From: Siphonodentalium dalli
Lineage: Eukaryota; Mollusca; Scaphopoda; Gadilida; Siphonodentaliidae
Length of the DNA stretch: 64,000 nt
NCBI GenBank assembly: GCA_032622095.1
Contig: CP136068.1
Location: 126,359,989-126,423,988 of the forward strand
Reading direction: 5' to 3'
A program made the position numbers and the translations under genes. The notes under the pieces were generated by a model. That model searched no databases and was not told the origin of the DNA. It worked only from the letters and a program-made list of their open reading frames with translations. How positions within the stretch are numbered: position 1 is the stretch's first letter; each line of letters opens with the position of its first letter. Below are positions 44,250 to 55,776 of this stretch, in pieces.

Positions 44250-44680
44250 TATTCGATTTGCAGAATGAGGTCCCCAGAGGGTGAATTTGGTGACGCTATC
44301 CCGCATAGCTAACTAAATTCACCCTCTGGGGACCTCATTGTGCTAAGGCCCTCAACTGCTATGGCAGACCTGGGATCAGATTGAAGTTCCCCAGTTGAAG
44401 TTGGTGATGTTCACCCATTGGGCACCTCAATTATGAATTTTATCTTCTGCAACTTAGGGGGGATATAGAAACTTCCCCGAATGGAAAACGTAACTAAAGC
44501 AATGTTATTTTGATACTATAGAAACTTCCCAGAAGATGATGCCTGAGCAGAATGACGTTCCCAGAGGGTGAATTTGGTGATGCTAGCCCGCTATGCGGGA
44601 TAGCGTTACTAAATTCACCCTCTGAGGACCTCATTCTGCAAATGACAGACACGCTATTTGCAGGCTTGAGTGAAGGAATC
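44250..44680. repeat. Two hairpins of the GAGGTCCCCAGAGGGTGAATTT family
   Basis: The first hairpin is 44262-44336 (AATGAGGTCCCCAGAGGGTG pairing across GCTATCCCGCATAGCTAA). The second is 44549-44636 (CCCGCTATGCGGGATAGCG at the loop). They are separated by a segment inverted relative to 16.03 kb. Related ends lie at 5.35-5.45 and 6.0-6.08 kb. The family looks like a foldback transposon with conserved TIRs. Confidence 0.85.
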
Positions 44681-44755
44681 CCTGTGGGAGGTAAGATTAA
44701 CATATAAATGGGAAACCCAATCCTCTCTAACTAAATCCTAAAGTTCAAATGAAAC

Positions 44756-45085
44756 ATGATCGAACAACTCTGGACAAAAATATTCAATGATTTTAGAAAC
44801 TCAGATTCGTCCAGCGCAATTATATACAGTGATATCAAATCTCACTCTGGAATTTGGCGATGTTTGGTTTATCTCCCCAATCATCTGACAGCATCATTAG
44901 TGAAAATCAGAACATCAAACCATAGATTACCAATTGAAAACGCGATGGCTAACAGGTTGTACGATGTGCGATGCATGTAAATATGACAAGATCGGAGACG
45001 ATTATCACTTTGTACTCGTCTGTGAGACTGTGACAAATATAAATGTCTACGTGAGAAAATCTTGAAAAATTCCTTCGCGTGAAAA
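44756..45085 (+). pseudogene. LINE ORF2 C-terminal remnant
   Basis: The frame from 44756 encodes LTASLVKIRTSNHRLPIEN. It then shifts to LCDACKYDKIGDDYHFVLVC near 44965-45030. FR(T)SNHxLPIE...C.LC...IGDEYHF...C is the zinc-binding tail of CR1/Jockey-like reverse-transcriptase proteins. It is short, frameshifted and without the polymerase core. Confidence 0.6.
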
Positions 45086-45762
45086 GTTGCATGGGCTTCT
45101 GTGAATAGAAAATATATCTCGTTTGAAACAATTTTGTTTTTTAATTGCAATTAGTTGTATATCTTGTGGAATACAGCTGAATTAGCTCATTGCATGGTCA
45201 AAATTTAAAACTGGTAGTTAAAATGACATTTGAAAAGATAATGAAGAATAGATATGTATACTTATATATGTACACGCTTTTTAAAACAAAACAGGAAGAA
45301 AGAAAACAAAAACACGTCTATAGGGAGGGATCCCATAGTTATTGTGTACATATTGTATATAAACTAGTGTATATGTGTATAAAGTAATCAATCTACAATA
45401 AAATCCGCAACAAAATAGAAGAAAGTCGATTGTATCATAATAATTCAGAAGGTCGATATCTAGAAAAGGACGGAAAGGCAATTGTGTGGAATCATTGGGG
45501 TGGCCGCTCACGAATACAATGAAAGGAGAGGCTTTATGGTACATTACAAACTGCAGGATCAACGAGAATTTTACATGAAGACAAGAAATATAATGAGAAA
45601 CAAGTTGGCAATGGACGTGCGACATAAAGACATGCTTCATCTCATGACATGCTAGAAAGAAACCCGACTGTCCTCTATTCAACAAACGAGCTTCTCAACA
45701 AAACATCAGCAATTGTGACTATTTTCTCAGACAGAAAATCTTTCGAAAGTTTCCAGGATGGA
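45086..45762. other. No recognisable gene
   Basis: A 134-codon minus-strand frame (45281-45685) is Ser/Leu/Phe-rich without motifs and is not supported as a gene. Confidence 0.4.
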
Positions 45763-46126
45763 AGGCAACATATCCTCGCGCAAATGCGCACATAATCGAC
45801 CTATAATGTGACATATATACATAATGTGATTATGTGATTCCTAAATAAGCAAATAATGGAGTCATAGCCGATATTTCGTTTTATGGCGCGGGTCATAGTG
45901 GAAACACATGTTAAAGAGCGTACACACGAAAAGTCATGAGTTGGCTTATCTGTGTCAGCGTCCGCACATATTCTGCTGATAATGTGTAATTATGAGTCGA
46001 TAATGTGACTAATATGTCGCATTTTCAGCAGATTATCGACTCAAAATGAGGAAATTCTAAGCAGATTATCCACCTAAAACAAGTTCTTTATAAGCAGATA
46101 ATGTGTGGGTTTTCGGGAGAACAGGC
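45763..46126. mobile_element. ATAATGTG-rich MITE, full copy
   Basis: It starts CAACATATCCTCGCGCAAAT and ends GTTTTCGGGAGAACAGG. Internal palindromic phrases such as AGTCGATAATGTG and CAGATTATCGACTC recur. Related copies are at 3.8, 50.3, 54.8 and 61.7 kb. It contains an AACACATGTTAAAGAGCGTA word shared with other repeats. No ORF. Confidence 0.82.
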
Positions 46127-47087
46127 TGTGGAAGGATCAAATATATGACAAATATTTTTAAGTTCTTCGTGCATGGGGAAAAAAGTCTGACAATTGATAA
46201 AAACGCCTCATTACACGCGAAACAATGATGGATATCGACTCCCAACTATTTTCTTGTTCATTTCACTTTGTAAAAGAGTATTCGATTGGGAGAATAGTCT
46301 GATTCCACATAGATTCAATTCAGATTTAGTTGAAAATACCGTCTGTCAAATGAGAGGTGTCAGACATGGCTTTAATCCTAATTCCATATAAAAAACAAAC
46401 CGGACCAGCATGCACGGTTATTGTGGTAACCAAAACGACAGTGTCATCTAGGTTTTAACAGTGGTGCCAACGCAGAAAGTTTTGGCGCTGTAAACTGACG
46501 TCCTCTCAACCCAAGAAAAAAGAAGCTTTCTTGGCTTTAAATTAAATATCTGCTTAGTTGATTTCAAAGTTGTTCAAGTTGAGTAAATTTACCCCAATGT
46601 GGATGCGTGTCAGATTTTAAGGATAGCCTTATATTTCATAACGCTCCCGTGTATATCGACTGGTACATGTATTTGACAGCAGGGTTGACAATATAGCGAA
46701 CACACATATGTCAGGATGTGCCTATTGCTGAAATTAACCCATGTGGATGCCCATCAGAATTAAGGATAGCCTTATATTTGATAACTTTCCCGCGTACGGC
46801 TGAATAGTGGCAATATACAATGCTACATTTATATGACACCGGGATGGACAAACGATAGCGAACTGAAAAAATGTCCCACATCCGGCATTATGATAGCGAT
46901 ATTAAAGTTGGTATTTCGTCCTAGAACTGCTGGCTGTGTATTCGTGTCCCAACCACAGCATTGGACATTTTATGTGTATTGCATGTGTCTACTAAGTTCC
47001 GTCCCACCGAATAGAGTTACTGCATCTGGGTTTCTGATCAGCCGATTGAACGTGACCACATATGATATTGATCATTGAGTATGTAAG
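46127..47087. other. No recognisable gene
   Basis: An approximate direct repeat (GTGGATGC, then AAGGATAGCCTTATATTTG/C) lies at about 46600-46640 and 46742-46780. ORFs of 65 and 81 codons lack motifs. Confidence 0.45.
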
Positions 47088-47142
47088 TACAGTAATGCTC
47101 TAAATAATACTTAAGGATTCGATTATTTAGAGCATTACTGTA
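47088..47142. repeat. Perfect hairpin, 21-bp arms
   Basis: TACAGTAATGCTCTAAATAAT at 47088-47108 pairs exactly with 47122-47142 around a 13-base loop. Exact pairing suggests recent origin, for example a minimal foldback element. Confidence 0.9.
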
Positions 47143-48181
47143 AGTGTGCGAGAGATATAACATGCCGATGGGGTGAATGTTTCCCTGCCAAATAAGGATG
47201 CCCCATCCTACTAGTTATATACAAATCATGCCAAAAGTATAAATTATCCACGTACCAGGCGTATGAACATTAATTGTACAGGTACGTTCATCACACCGGT
47301 CACCCGCGTATCACTAACACGGCGATCGTACAACCGATCGAGATAATCCGTTCACGCATATCCCGTGCGATGGAGGAAGGTACGTGTGTTAACATTGCTA
47401 AAATAAATTAAATTCGATATCCCAGTAGAACAATTAACCACATATTATGTAGATGGATTATCACTCGTTGATAGAAATTCTCTGGCTCATTTAAATTGTG
47501 ATTTTTCTAATTATTTGAAATGATTATTTAGAAAATTTAAGTCTGAGGATATAATTCTGACTAAATATTGATAAGAACACAACCGTGTTCAATTTTCCAT
47601 GTCATCCCGAAGCTATTTGTTAAGATGTACATTTCCTTCACAGGAAAAGGTCCTTGTCATTTGTTAGAATCATACAAAAATGCCAAATTATTGGTTTAAA
47701 TTAATATTGTCGATAATTTTATGAGTATCAACAAATTGGTGTAATTTCTTGTGAAAGTACTTGTTGCAGCGGTTGAAGTACCCACTGGTGCGGATATTTT
47801 GCAAACTCCAGTGTTTTCCTGATCGAAATTACTTTTTTGTTTCTCTTTCCGGGTAACACTTCAACAAACAAAAAACAAGAACAAGAAAAGAACAACAATA
47901 TATCGTTAATAAATGGTGGCATAAGCTTCACACATTTGTCTGGCGACTCCGAAATACTATTTTGAATCTCTGGGGTTTGTCATTAAGAACACGAGTAATA
48001 TATTTAGACTATTACTACATGTATGTCTGTGAATATGCACAAACTTACGAAAAGTGGTAACTGACATTTCCCGATGATTTTGCTATGACAGGCTAGATGA
48101 ATAATTTTAGTGGTTAATTTCCTTTCCATTGCAACTTAAAATCAAGATATAATTGATCCAGTGGAGGGCGAATTCGTTGAA
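47143..48181. other. No recognisable gene
   Basis: AT-rich sequence without supported ORFs. The last part may be an intron upstream of the zinc-finger frame: an acceptor-like AATTGATCCAG ends at 48161. Confidence 0.4.
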
Positions 48182-48346
48182 ATGGGAGAACCGCCGGATG
48201 CTGTATCCAGAAGGAACAGGCACAAATGTAGGGACTGTGGGAAAGACTACAGCACTCTTTCGTCATTGAGGCAACACATGAATGTTCATGTGGGGACTAA
48301 TTTCCTATGTGGACCGTGTCGCAGGTTTTTCTCCACAAAGCATTAA
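48182..48346 (+). CDS. C2H2 zinc-finger exon or short fragment
   Basis: From the ATG at 48182 it encodes about 54 residues. KCRDCGKDYSTLSSLRQHMN forms a classic C2H2 finger (C-x2-C-x12-H-x3-H, ending QHMNVH), and CGPCRRFF begins a second finger that stops before its histidines. C2H2 fingers bind DNA. The frame may be a terminal exon spliced at about 48161, since the stop follows KH directly. A real but partial gene is plausible; a relic is equally possible. Confidence 0.45.
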   Translation: MGEPPDAVSRRNRHKCRDCGKDYSTLSSLRQHMNVHVGTNFLCGPCRRFFSTKH

Positions 48347-48908
48347 GTGTTCACAATAAAGTAATGTCTTCCATATTCGTTTGTTGTAAAGACCTGAGTA
48401 TTGGTTGCGTACTACTAACACACATATGGGTCAGGGGACGTGGCTACTGGGTCCCCGTTGGGGGAGTTTCCACTTTGAAATTTCCAACTGCACCCATCCA
48501 CAAACAACCAGGCCAAATCCATAGAGTTGACATACCATTGCATCAACCTAGGTTGGATCTTTCCAACTGGCATTTCAAACTCATCAGCTGTTGGAAAATT
48601 TCCAAATTAAGGTTGGAATACGTTCAACGGATTGTCATTTCAGACCAAAATTATAAAATGAATATCCTTTTGTTATTCTGAAAACAGCATATCCCTCTTA
48701 ATTACTGTTTGGAAAATCAAACAATGGAGCCAATTTCAACATAGTATATACTTGGTGTATCGTTTCCAGCTAACGTTGGGTCATGAATAAAATGTCCGAC
48801 TATTGAAAAAATAACCAAAGTTCCCCATGTCGACACGTTCCTGTATGGAACGTTAACAGGGAGAAGTTGGTTATCATTATGTGTAAAATATTAAGTGATA
48901 ATTGTTTA
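48347..48908. other. No recognisable gene
   Basis: GTTGGAA-type words recur at 48440-48620 as an imperfect, GT-rich repeat. The ORF at 48307-48681 is not supported. Confidence 0.4.
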
Positions 48909-49414
48909 TTAAGGGAGTAGTTCTCCATGAGCTAATGAACAGCATAAATCAATTAAAAAAATATACATCCGCAAACTCAGCAAGCCGATCATAAAGATCT
49001 GATAACACATGCTGGATCCGAGCTGAGAATTTCTGAAATACTGAGGCTCTGTTGTTGTTGTGGTGCCTTGTTGGTTATCGCCATTAGTGTTGATCACTGT
49101 GGTGTTGATGTTATTGGTGGTGGTATAGCTATGGTCATTAAATACGAAAATTGTTCTTGTCTTAGATGTAGCTGGATGGTATTCGCACAGCGTTATTCTG
49201 TCGTTACGGACACAAATATTCCCCTATTACTTTTAGAAATTGCAGATGGCAATAATCCAGGATGTGTTATAAGCTGGTATCCGTTGTGCCCTGTTGTGTG
49301 ATCTAATGCCAATTTTACATACTCTAGTTCTTCATTGTGATGGGTGTTTGACTGCCCACTCCAATGTGTTGAAAAAGAGTCGGCAGCTGTGACATCCGAA
49401 CGGTCTCTGGACAT
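48909..49414 (-). pseudogene. Possible frameshifted ORF, function unknown
   Basis: On the minus strand an acceptor-like TTTTGTTCCAG precedes an ATG at 49414. The frame runs 73 codons (MSRDRSDVTAADSFSTHWSG onward) to a stop at 49193. An overlapping second frame stays open from about 49230 to 48909, with a threonine-rich stretch and a hydrophobic CYQIFMIGLLSLRMYIFLID segment that could span a membrane. A single indel near 49215 would join them. No family is recognised; it could be a decayed gene or chance. Confidence 0.35.
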
Positions 49415-50297
49415 GATCTGCTATCTCGTTTCTGGAACAAAATAAAAATAACGTTAACTTGCATATAATAAAATCCTGGAACTGATCAATTTCATACACC
49501 GTTGTATGGCATGCTATATTCCAGGATTATATTCTATCCGACGTGTTGTAAATTCAAGAAAACATTCCAATTTTGGGAAACTTTAACACCGAGTCAGTTG
49601 GTACTCAAAACGTATTGCTCACCGCAACAACGGGTACTTGTCAGAATTGTTGGTACAAATTTATTTCAACCGTCGTTTTTTGAAAAGGCTGATTTATGAT
49701 AATTATGCATCAGATGAAGCTGCTAACACCATGTTTTGTGGGGCACACATTATATAATATATTATGGTCATTTTGAACTGTTCGGCACCAGTTGTTATTC
49801 GTAAAAAGAGCGATTAATACTGTTATTTCAATTTCGTTGTAGTTGTCACTGAACATAACGAGATTATTCTAACAAAGCAAAAATATCAGATTATACACAC
49901 ACGAATATTGGAATGGATTTATTTTCCTAATATTAAGCCGGAAATAATTATAAATAGAATGCATATCAATAAAAAAACTCACATTTTCTTGACACCAAAA
50001 CATTGACCAGACGACCGGATTTCCGTGACAATAGGTACTCCTCCGTGTTGGTGATACTCTTCCGTGTTGGTGACACGCGGGTGAGCGGTGTGTGTGTGTG
50101 AGGGTGTGTGTGTGTGTGTGGCATGTTTTCCTGAAATGAGTTGCAGGTATTTCGTAATCGAAACCACATGGTGCCAAAAATTGAAAGCAAGATGCGTGCG
50201 TAGACATGCATCTCTGCCAGAGCTAACGACATGAGATGTAAACTTTCTGTATCGGTGCTCATGATTGATTTGTTCTAGATAATTGCATGATATTTAC
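49415..50297. other. No supported gene; TG microsatellite
   Basis: A TG-rich tract lies at about 50086-50120, next to a direct repeat of TCCGTGTTGGTGA. From 50120 to 50290 the sequence matches 55.9 and 56.1-56.3 kb (GAGATGTAAACTTTCTGTAT). Minus-strand His/Thr ORFs come from the microsatellite. Confidence 0.55.
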
Positions 50298-50470
50298 AGG
50301 CCAACATATCCTCGCGCAAATACGCACATAATCGACCTATAATTGCCTCAGTATGAGTCGATGTTACTAAACTGTTCTCATCTTCAGCACATTATCGACT
50401 CAAAATGAGGCGATTCTAAGCAGATTAACCACCTAAAAATCAGATAATGTGCTGGCTTTCGGGAGAACAG
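50298..50470. mobile_element. ATAATGTG-rich MITE, internally deleted copy
   Basis: It starts CAACATATCCTCGCGCAAAT and ends TTTCGGGAGAACAG, like 45763-46126, but lacks the central part. About 170 bp remain. Confidence 0.8.
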
Positions 50471-50477
50471 TCTGGCA

Positions 50478-50730
50478 TAAATCGTCAAAAACATTAGAAG
50501 CGTTTCTTGATTTTGATAGCGCTATCGTGAAATAATAGTCACTGGCCATCGGTGTGTAAAAAAAGTCAAAAACTAATCCCTAAATATACAGAAATCTATT
50601 TTCCTAATCCGGCTCTCTGCCGATGGCTGAGATTCTCAACAGAATGCTCGGTTCTCTGCGAACAACTCGATTCTCTGCCTTATATATATAAAGTGGTTCA
50701 TGTTATCAGCTGATTTCTACCAATATAACT
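50478..50730. repeat. Dispersed repeat shared with 59866-60105
   Basis: Both loci share ATAAATCGTCAAAAACA, GGCCATCGGTGTGT or its variant, repeated TCTCTGCCGA phrases and CAGCTGATTTCTACCAATA. Non-coding. Confidence 0.8.
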
Positions 50731-50889
50731 CCATAATTAGCTATAAACCTGACATTTGGTGGCAGGCGGCATTGACAGCAGTTGGGTCAAAGAGAACTGA
50801 GTTACAAAGTTTTAAAATTTAAACCATGTACCTCGATCTATACAGCGTCCTATAATGGTCCCTACTATTAAAGCCACTTAGCTGTTTCC

Positions 50890-51770
50890 GCTCCAACATA
50901 CACTTAATAATATTCGCTTTTGAATTTCTCCCGGTAACAAAATAGTCGATAAATATATGTACTACCTTTTTGTGAACATTTTATTTCCAGAAAGACTCGC
51001 TGAAGTCATAAAAATACAAATTTGAACACGGCGTTCGGATCCCAAACAAACAACGGCCATGTACACGGCATTGCACAGAAAAGAGCGTTCCCTGATCCAG
51101 TGGTCCGTGGTCCGTGGTCCAGTGGTTAGCGCGTTGGACTTGTCTTCGCTGTCAACACAGCGAGGCGAGTTCGCGGCTGGCTGGTGGTCTGTTATGAGTT
51201 TCCACACAGCAGTGGCTTGACCGACTTGAGCGATGGGCAATTGTTGGATTGTACACTGTTTGAATCTCGCGCCAAGTTGTCACCCTTGAGCAAGGTCGCT
51301 CGCACTGTGTCTGCTTTGCACCACCCATGCATTACAAGGGTACCTGATAATGAGCAGTGAAAGATCTTGTCAGTATGCTAGCCATATGGTATCCTCGCAT
51401 ACTCCCGGCTGTACCTACCCCTGTCCCCGGGGAGCAGTAGATGGTTACTGAATGTTCAGGCTCATCAGGGTAATAATTGTAAAACTTTGAGCGCTTTGGG
51501 CCTCATGGGAAAGGCGCTTTACAAATGCTATACATTATTATTTATTCCTGATATGGTAAAAATAAAGAGCGTTTGTTTCAATTATGTGCGAAAATTTGAA
51601 AGCTGTTGGAAAATGGCTGTGACCATATGTCAAATATTTTTCAGAGCATGTGAAGCCGCTGTATAAAACAAAACAAAAATATTTGTCAACCTATCATATA
51701 CCTCCTTCCATATTACGTAGACAACATTTGGAAGCTCGGATGAGGAATGTCCGTTTAGTGACCATAGTTT
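50890..51770. repeat. AATAAAGAGCGT dispersed repeat, younger copy interrupted by a SINE
   Basis: Matches 16600-17160 before and after the SINE. The junction words TTCCCTGAT and TTCCTGATATGG flank the SINE. The 16.8-kb copy reads TGTCTGATATGGTAGAAATA there, without it. Confidence 0.7.
51085..51542 (+). mobile_element. tRNA-derived SINE
   Basis: The head GGTCCAGTGGTTAGCGCGTT resembles a tRNA with an A box, and GCGAGTTCGCGGC is a decayed B box, together an RNA polymerase III internal promoter. The tail TTTGAGCGCTTTGGGCC with GGCGCTTTACAAATGC and ATTATTATTT resembles LINE-mobilised SINE tails. It is flanked by imperfect copies of TTCCTGAT, a likely target duplication. About 455 bp. Confidence 0.8.
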
Positions 51771-52867
51771 TGTCATCATGAGATATAACTGAAGGTCATA
51801 TATCTTTGGTCGCCATTTGTGACGAATATATATTGAAAACCATGATTGTAATTTGTTTATCCTGATTGAACAATCAAGGGTATATAGACTGTCGAAAACA
51901 CTTACAACAACAACGTCAATATAAACAACAGCAACAACAAAAAGAAAACAAATTCTACTAAACTCGTTGGCAGACGTATTTGCATCGCTGTGTCTGAACA
52001 ACAGAGAAACGCATAATGTTACAACCAATTTACTTAAAAGTATCGTATAATAGAATTGCTATAAAAAATGTTTCAATAATAGTCCCAATTCCTGTCCAAG
52101 CTTGTAAGGAATGAATGATAAGAAAAACAGCTAGTTCTCAGTGACATAAGCTACATTTATGATCCCTCTGACTAAAATGTCTCATTTTATACCTCTCAAT
52201 CAATAGACAGTTTATGTCAAAATTACATGAAGAGAAATAACGTCCGTAAGAAACAACAAATTTGGTCTTTGCTCAGTAATTGTTTGCATGGCGTAACAGT
52301 GAGAAAGAGATGTTATAACAATGACAAAGTAACGGTAGTGAGGTACGATAATATATGAACCTTGCAATATATTGTTTTAGCACAATGATTGTTTGAAAGT
52401 GATTTTGGTGTTACAATTGTGCTATGTCTGTGAATAAAAACTGTTCCGCACATCTACAGAGAACCGATACCACCGCAATTAACATGCAAAGAATCGGAGC
52501 TCTCCATAGAGAACGGAAACTTCACAAGATTTGCTTTATAGTTTGTTTTCTTTAAAAAAATGCGAGTTACATTTTATTTATTTGTTAGCAACCCCCAGTG
52601 TACATCACGGCTTCATATCTCCCCAAAGTTATGACGAATTTGTATGGGTATCAGTTTGGGAAAATGTAGTGTACATGAAGAATTTTCTTCACCAACTGAC
52701 GAATACCGATTAATTACCCATTCACATTTGAAATTCTGACGATAAACTGACCAGATTTTGGGACAATTAATATAACCTTCATTTGTGCAACCATTGCTCC
52801 TTCTTGTGGATTGATGCGAGTAAGCTCGTGACAAAAATATTGCTTTGAGTATGATGACGTCACGAAA
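51771..52867. other. No recognisable gene
   Basis: AT-rich non-coding sequence. A 132-codon minus-strand frame (51630-52028) largely overlaps the repeat and lacks motifs. Confidence 0.45.
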
Positions 52868-53430
52868 ATGAGCAAAAATGCAAAGAATCGAAAACTTTAC
52901 TCGGTAGAGAATGTAAATACAACTCAGAAAAGTTCCAAATTACTTCAATTACAATTGGATCAGTTTGCCAGATATTGCGACAACTGGAAATTAATGGTCA
53001 GTGTGGACAAAGCAAATAGTATCCCCCCCCCCCCCACAGTGGATTTGTCAGTATCTGTCATAATAACTTTATCATCAGCATACAGGATAAAAACATTTTC
53101 AAGTAGCAATCTAATCTGCTTTAAATTTTGTTGTTCAATTAACGTAATTCAAATAAGTTATCTTTTGCAAAAAAATGTTGCAAGTCATTAACATATAAAG
53201 AGAACAACAAAGTTGAGATTAAACCGTTATACCTCTACTATGGCTTAATATGTCGTTGTCGCCACATGTGTGTGTCGGGTTCCTACAATGTAGCTTTACG
53301 AAAAGCTGTTGTTGTGTTGCCAGCTCAGACGAATCAAATATGTCGCTGGTTCCCAGTAGAGTCCCGTTGCCATTCCAGGTCTTGTGAAGAGTAGTTGTTC
53401 GCGGTGACCAATTCAACACCGAAATCTTGA
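52868..53430. pseudogene. LINE reverse-transcriptase fragment with internal inversion, copy 1
   Basis: The plus strand, 52930-53020, encodes LQLDQFARYCDNWKLMVSVD, the stretch that follows the polymerase palm. The minus strand, 53205-53035, encodes VNDLQHFFAKDNLFELR and ILYADDKVIMTDTDKS, the palm with the YADD metal-binding box. In an intact LINE these would be in tandem on one strand, so the halves are head-to-head. A C run at about 53023-53035 marks the junction. The same arrangement occurs at 61090-61490. Beyond 53220 is a flank shared with 54541 and 61475. Confidence 0.72.
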
Positions 53431-54540
53431 GAGGCGAAATTAGCGAGCGCTAAAACGCTATGCTGTAAACAAGTTAACATTTCGAACCAAAGCTCCACTA
53501 GTAGGAATGTGGGATATCCCCGGTGTTGAGTGTTTTGCTTATCGCATACCATTTACGTGTTTATTTACATAACATGGCCTTTGTTTAAATAACACCGATT
53601 ACGAACATGACAATAACATGCAATTTACGCGATATTTATGATTGGTATAAGAACAAGTTGTCTACAATATAATATTATTTCTGTTTATGGCGGTTTTAAC
53701 GCATGTCACTATTTTAACAGCAATACCCATCGCCAACGCTTACCGGGCTTTAAACCAATAAGTAACTAACCAAGTACTGTCTCCACCGGAAAAAAAAGTA
53801 GCAATCAACTAAGATTGTCGAAAATTCAAACCACATCGATTGCCATTTCAAATGTAAATATTTACTACTTTATTTGAACGCATTATTGGGCAATGATTCC
53901 GCAAACAGTACTCATTGCATGGAATTCCGTGCATAACAATGACGTTGGTTCTGCCTTATTTTGGCATGATTATTTGTCAAGTCTTTATTCTGAACACTTC
54001 AGTGGAGTGTATCATATCACTGTGATGGCCCCGGACAATTTTTGACAGTTATATCTCACCATCAAACCTTCCACGGTTGGATCCTTGGGTTGGATATAAT
54101 TATTACCTAGAACCGGAAACAACATAGTTTGATTGTGGCACAACGAATAGAGCACCATTAAGACATCATGTCCTAGTTCTCTCGGCAGGTGATTGGTCGT
54201 AGAGTTTCAGGCCACTTGAGATTAAAAACCGTTATTTCGCGCTCCTCGTGTATAATGTTTCGCTGTTTCTTTGTATACAGTGGGCGCATGGGCTTTTTAT
54301 TTATAGAATGGGATTTTTTGGACGGATTAAAAGTCGAACTGCGACCCGGAGGCCGACTCCGGTAAAAGGTGTAGTTGGTAATTTCAATTTCAATTGTTAT
54401 TCGGATGCCAAGAAGTGCAAGGCGATTAATTCTATGAGTTGGTCATTCGTGAAACCAATATATTTTATATTCTATAATTACAATCATGGGTACATAATAT
54501 ATTATCTTGAGCGCATTACCATTTCTGGCTATGGTTTTCT
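53431..54540. other. No recognisable gene
   Basis: AT-rich sequence. An ORF at 54248-54601 has no recognisable domain and overlaps a dispersed repeat at its end. Confidence 0.45.
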
Positions 54541-55325
54541 TGTACCGCTACTATGGATGAAGAGGTCATCGTTGCCACACCTGTGTGTGTTGGGTACATA
54601 AAACGTGGCTTTGCGGAAAGCTGTTGTGTACCCAGCTCAGACGAATCAAATATGTCGCTGGTTCTCAGTAGAGTCCCACTGCCATCACAGTTCTTGTAAG
54701 GAGTAACCACGTGTGTTTGTGCAACTGGAGAAGAGTGTCAAATTTAAATTTTTCGAATATTGAATCAGGAGAGAGCCATTTACTGGCCAGCATGTTCTCC
54801 TAAAAATACCTACATTATCTACTTATAACAAAATTTATTTTAGGTAGATAATCTTCTTAGAATCGTCACATTTTCAGTCGATAATGTGCTGAAAATGGGA
54901 GCGTCTTAGTCACATTATCGACTCACAATTAAGCGAATCTGAGCCGATTATGCGGACAATGACACAAATAACCCAACTCAAGAGTTTTCATGTGTGCGCT
55001 CTTTAACATGTGTTTTCAGTGTGGGCCGCGCTATAAAACGAAATAACAGCTATGACTCCAGTATCTGCTTATTTTATAATCAAATAATCACATTATGTAC
55101 TTATGTCACATTATAGGTCGATAACGTGCGTATTTGCGCGAGGATATGTTGTTCAATGAGACAATGACAAATACAGAAGGTTTCTTGGCATTGGGATAAC
55201 AAATAAAACAAAGTATGAGGCTATACCTCACCATCATTGAGACTAAGCAATTAAGTATCACGCCTACGTTCGATAGGTTTTTGTTATTTGCCATATGAAA
55301 CGCATTAGGCCAAGACATTGACGGA
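54541..55325. repeat. Segment duplicated at 61475-62615
   Basis: Shared order: TGTGTACCCAGCTCAGACGA and AATATGTCGCTGGTTCTCAG (54620-54670); an ATAATGTG-rich MITE (54790-55152); then AATGACAAATACAGAAGGTT through CACCATCATTGAGACTAAG (55160-55325). In the other copy a minisatellite separates the last two blocks. Confidence 0.8.
54790..55152. mobile_element. ATAATGTG-rich MITE, full copy
   Basis: It runs from CATGTTCTCCTAAAAATACC to GCGCGAGGATATGTTG, opposite in orientation to 45763-46126. It contains CATGTGTGCGCTCTTTAACATG and repeated ATTATCGACTCA words. Confidence 0.82.
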
Positions 55326-55741
55326 AATTTCACTGCTGTTGTTTTGAAGGAAGTGCCATAGGAATTAAGTTACAGTGATCTAATTGTGTTCCTATCCCAA
55401 TTTGGAACGCTTGTAAACCCGACCCTCCGACGAGGTCACGTCCGTGACTCGATCATAGAAAACTGCTCAAGGACAGTAAAAATATACCAAGTTCAATCAC
55501 AATTCCTTTATTGATAATGACCTTATCTTCATGAAGGACGAAAATGTACGAAACAGTCTATTCAGCGAGGAACCAGACGGGTACATCTCAGCCCGAAAGC
55601 TAAGCTGCACTCAGTTCATCGCTACCTGCTACTACATGTATACCTGACGCCGACGAAAACGAGAGGAAACGTCGTTATGAGACCCCTCCACTCGATGAGG
55701 AATGTGACACAGAAGAGAGCACATGAACTGACTATTTCTCA

Positions 55742-55776
<35 letters not shown>

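Noticed and set aside
51085-51170. Functional tRNA gene
   Set aside because: A and B boxes are recognisable but the arms do not fold into a complete tRNA, and the unit continues into a SINE body and tail.
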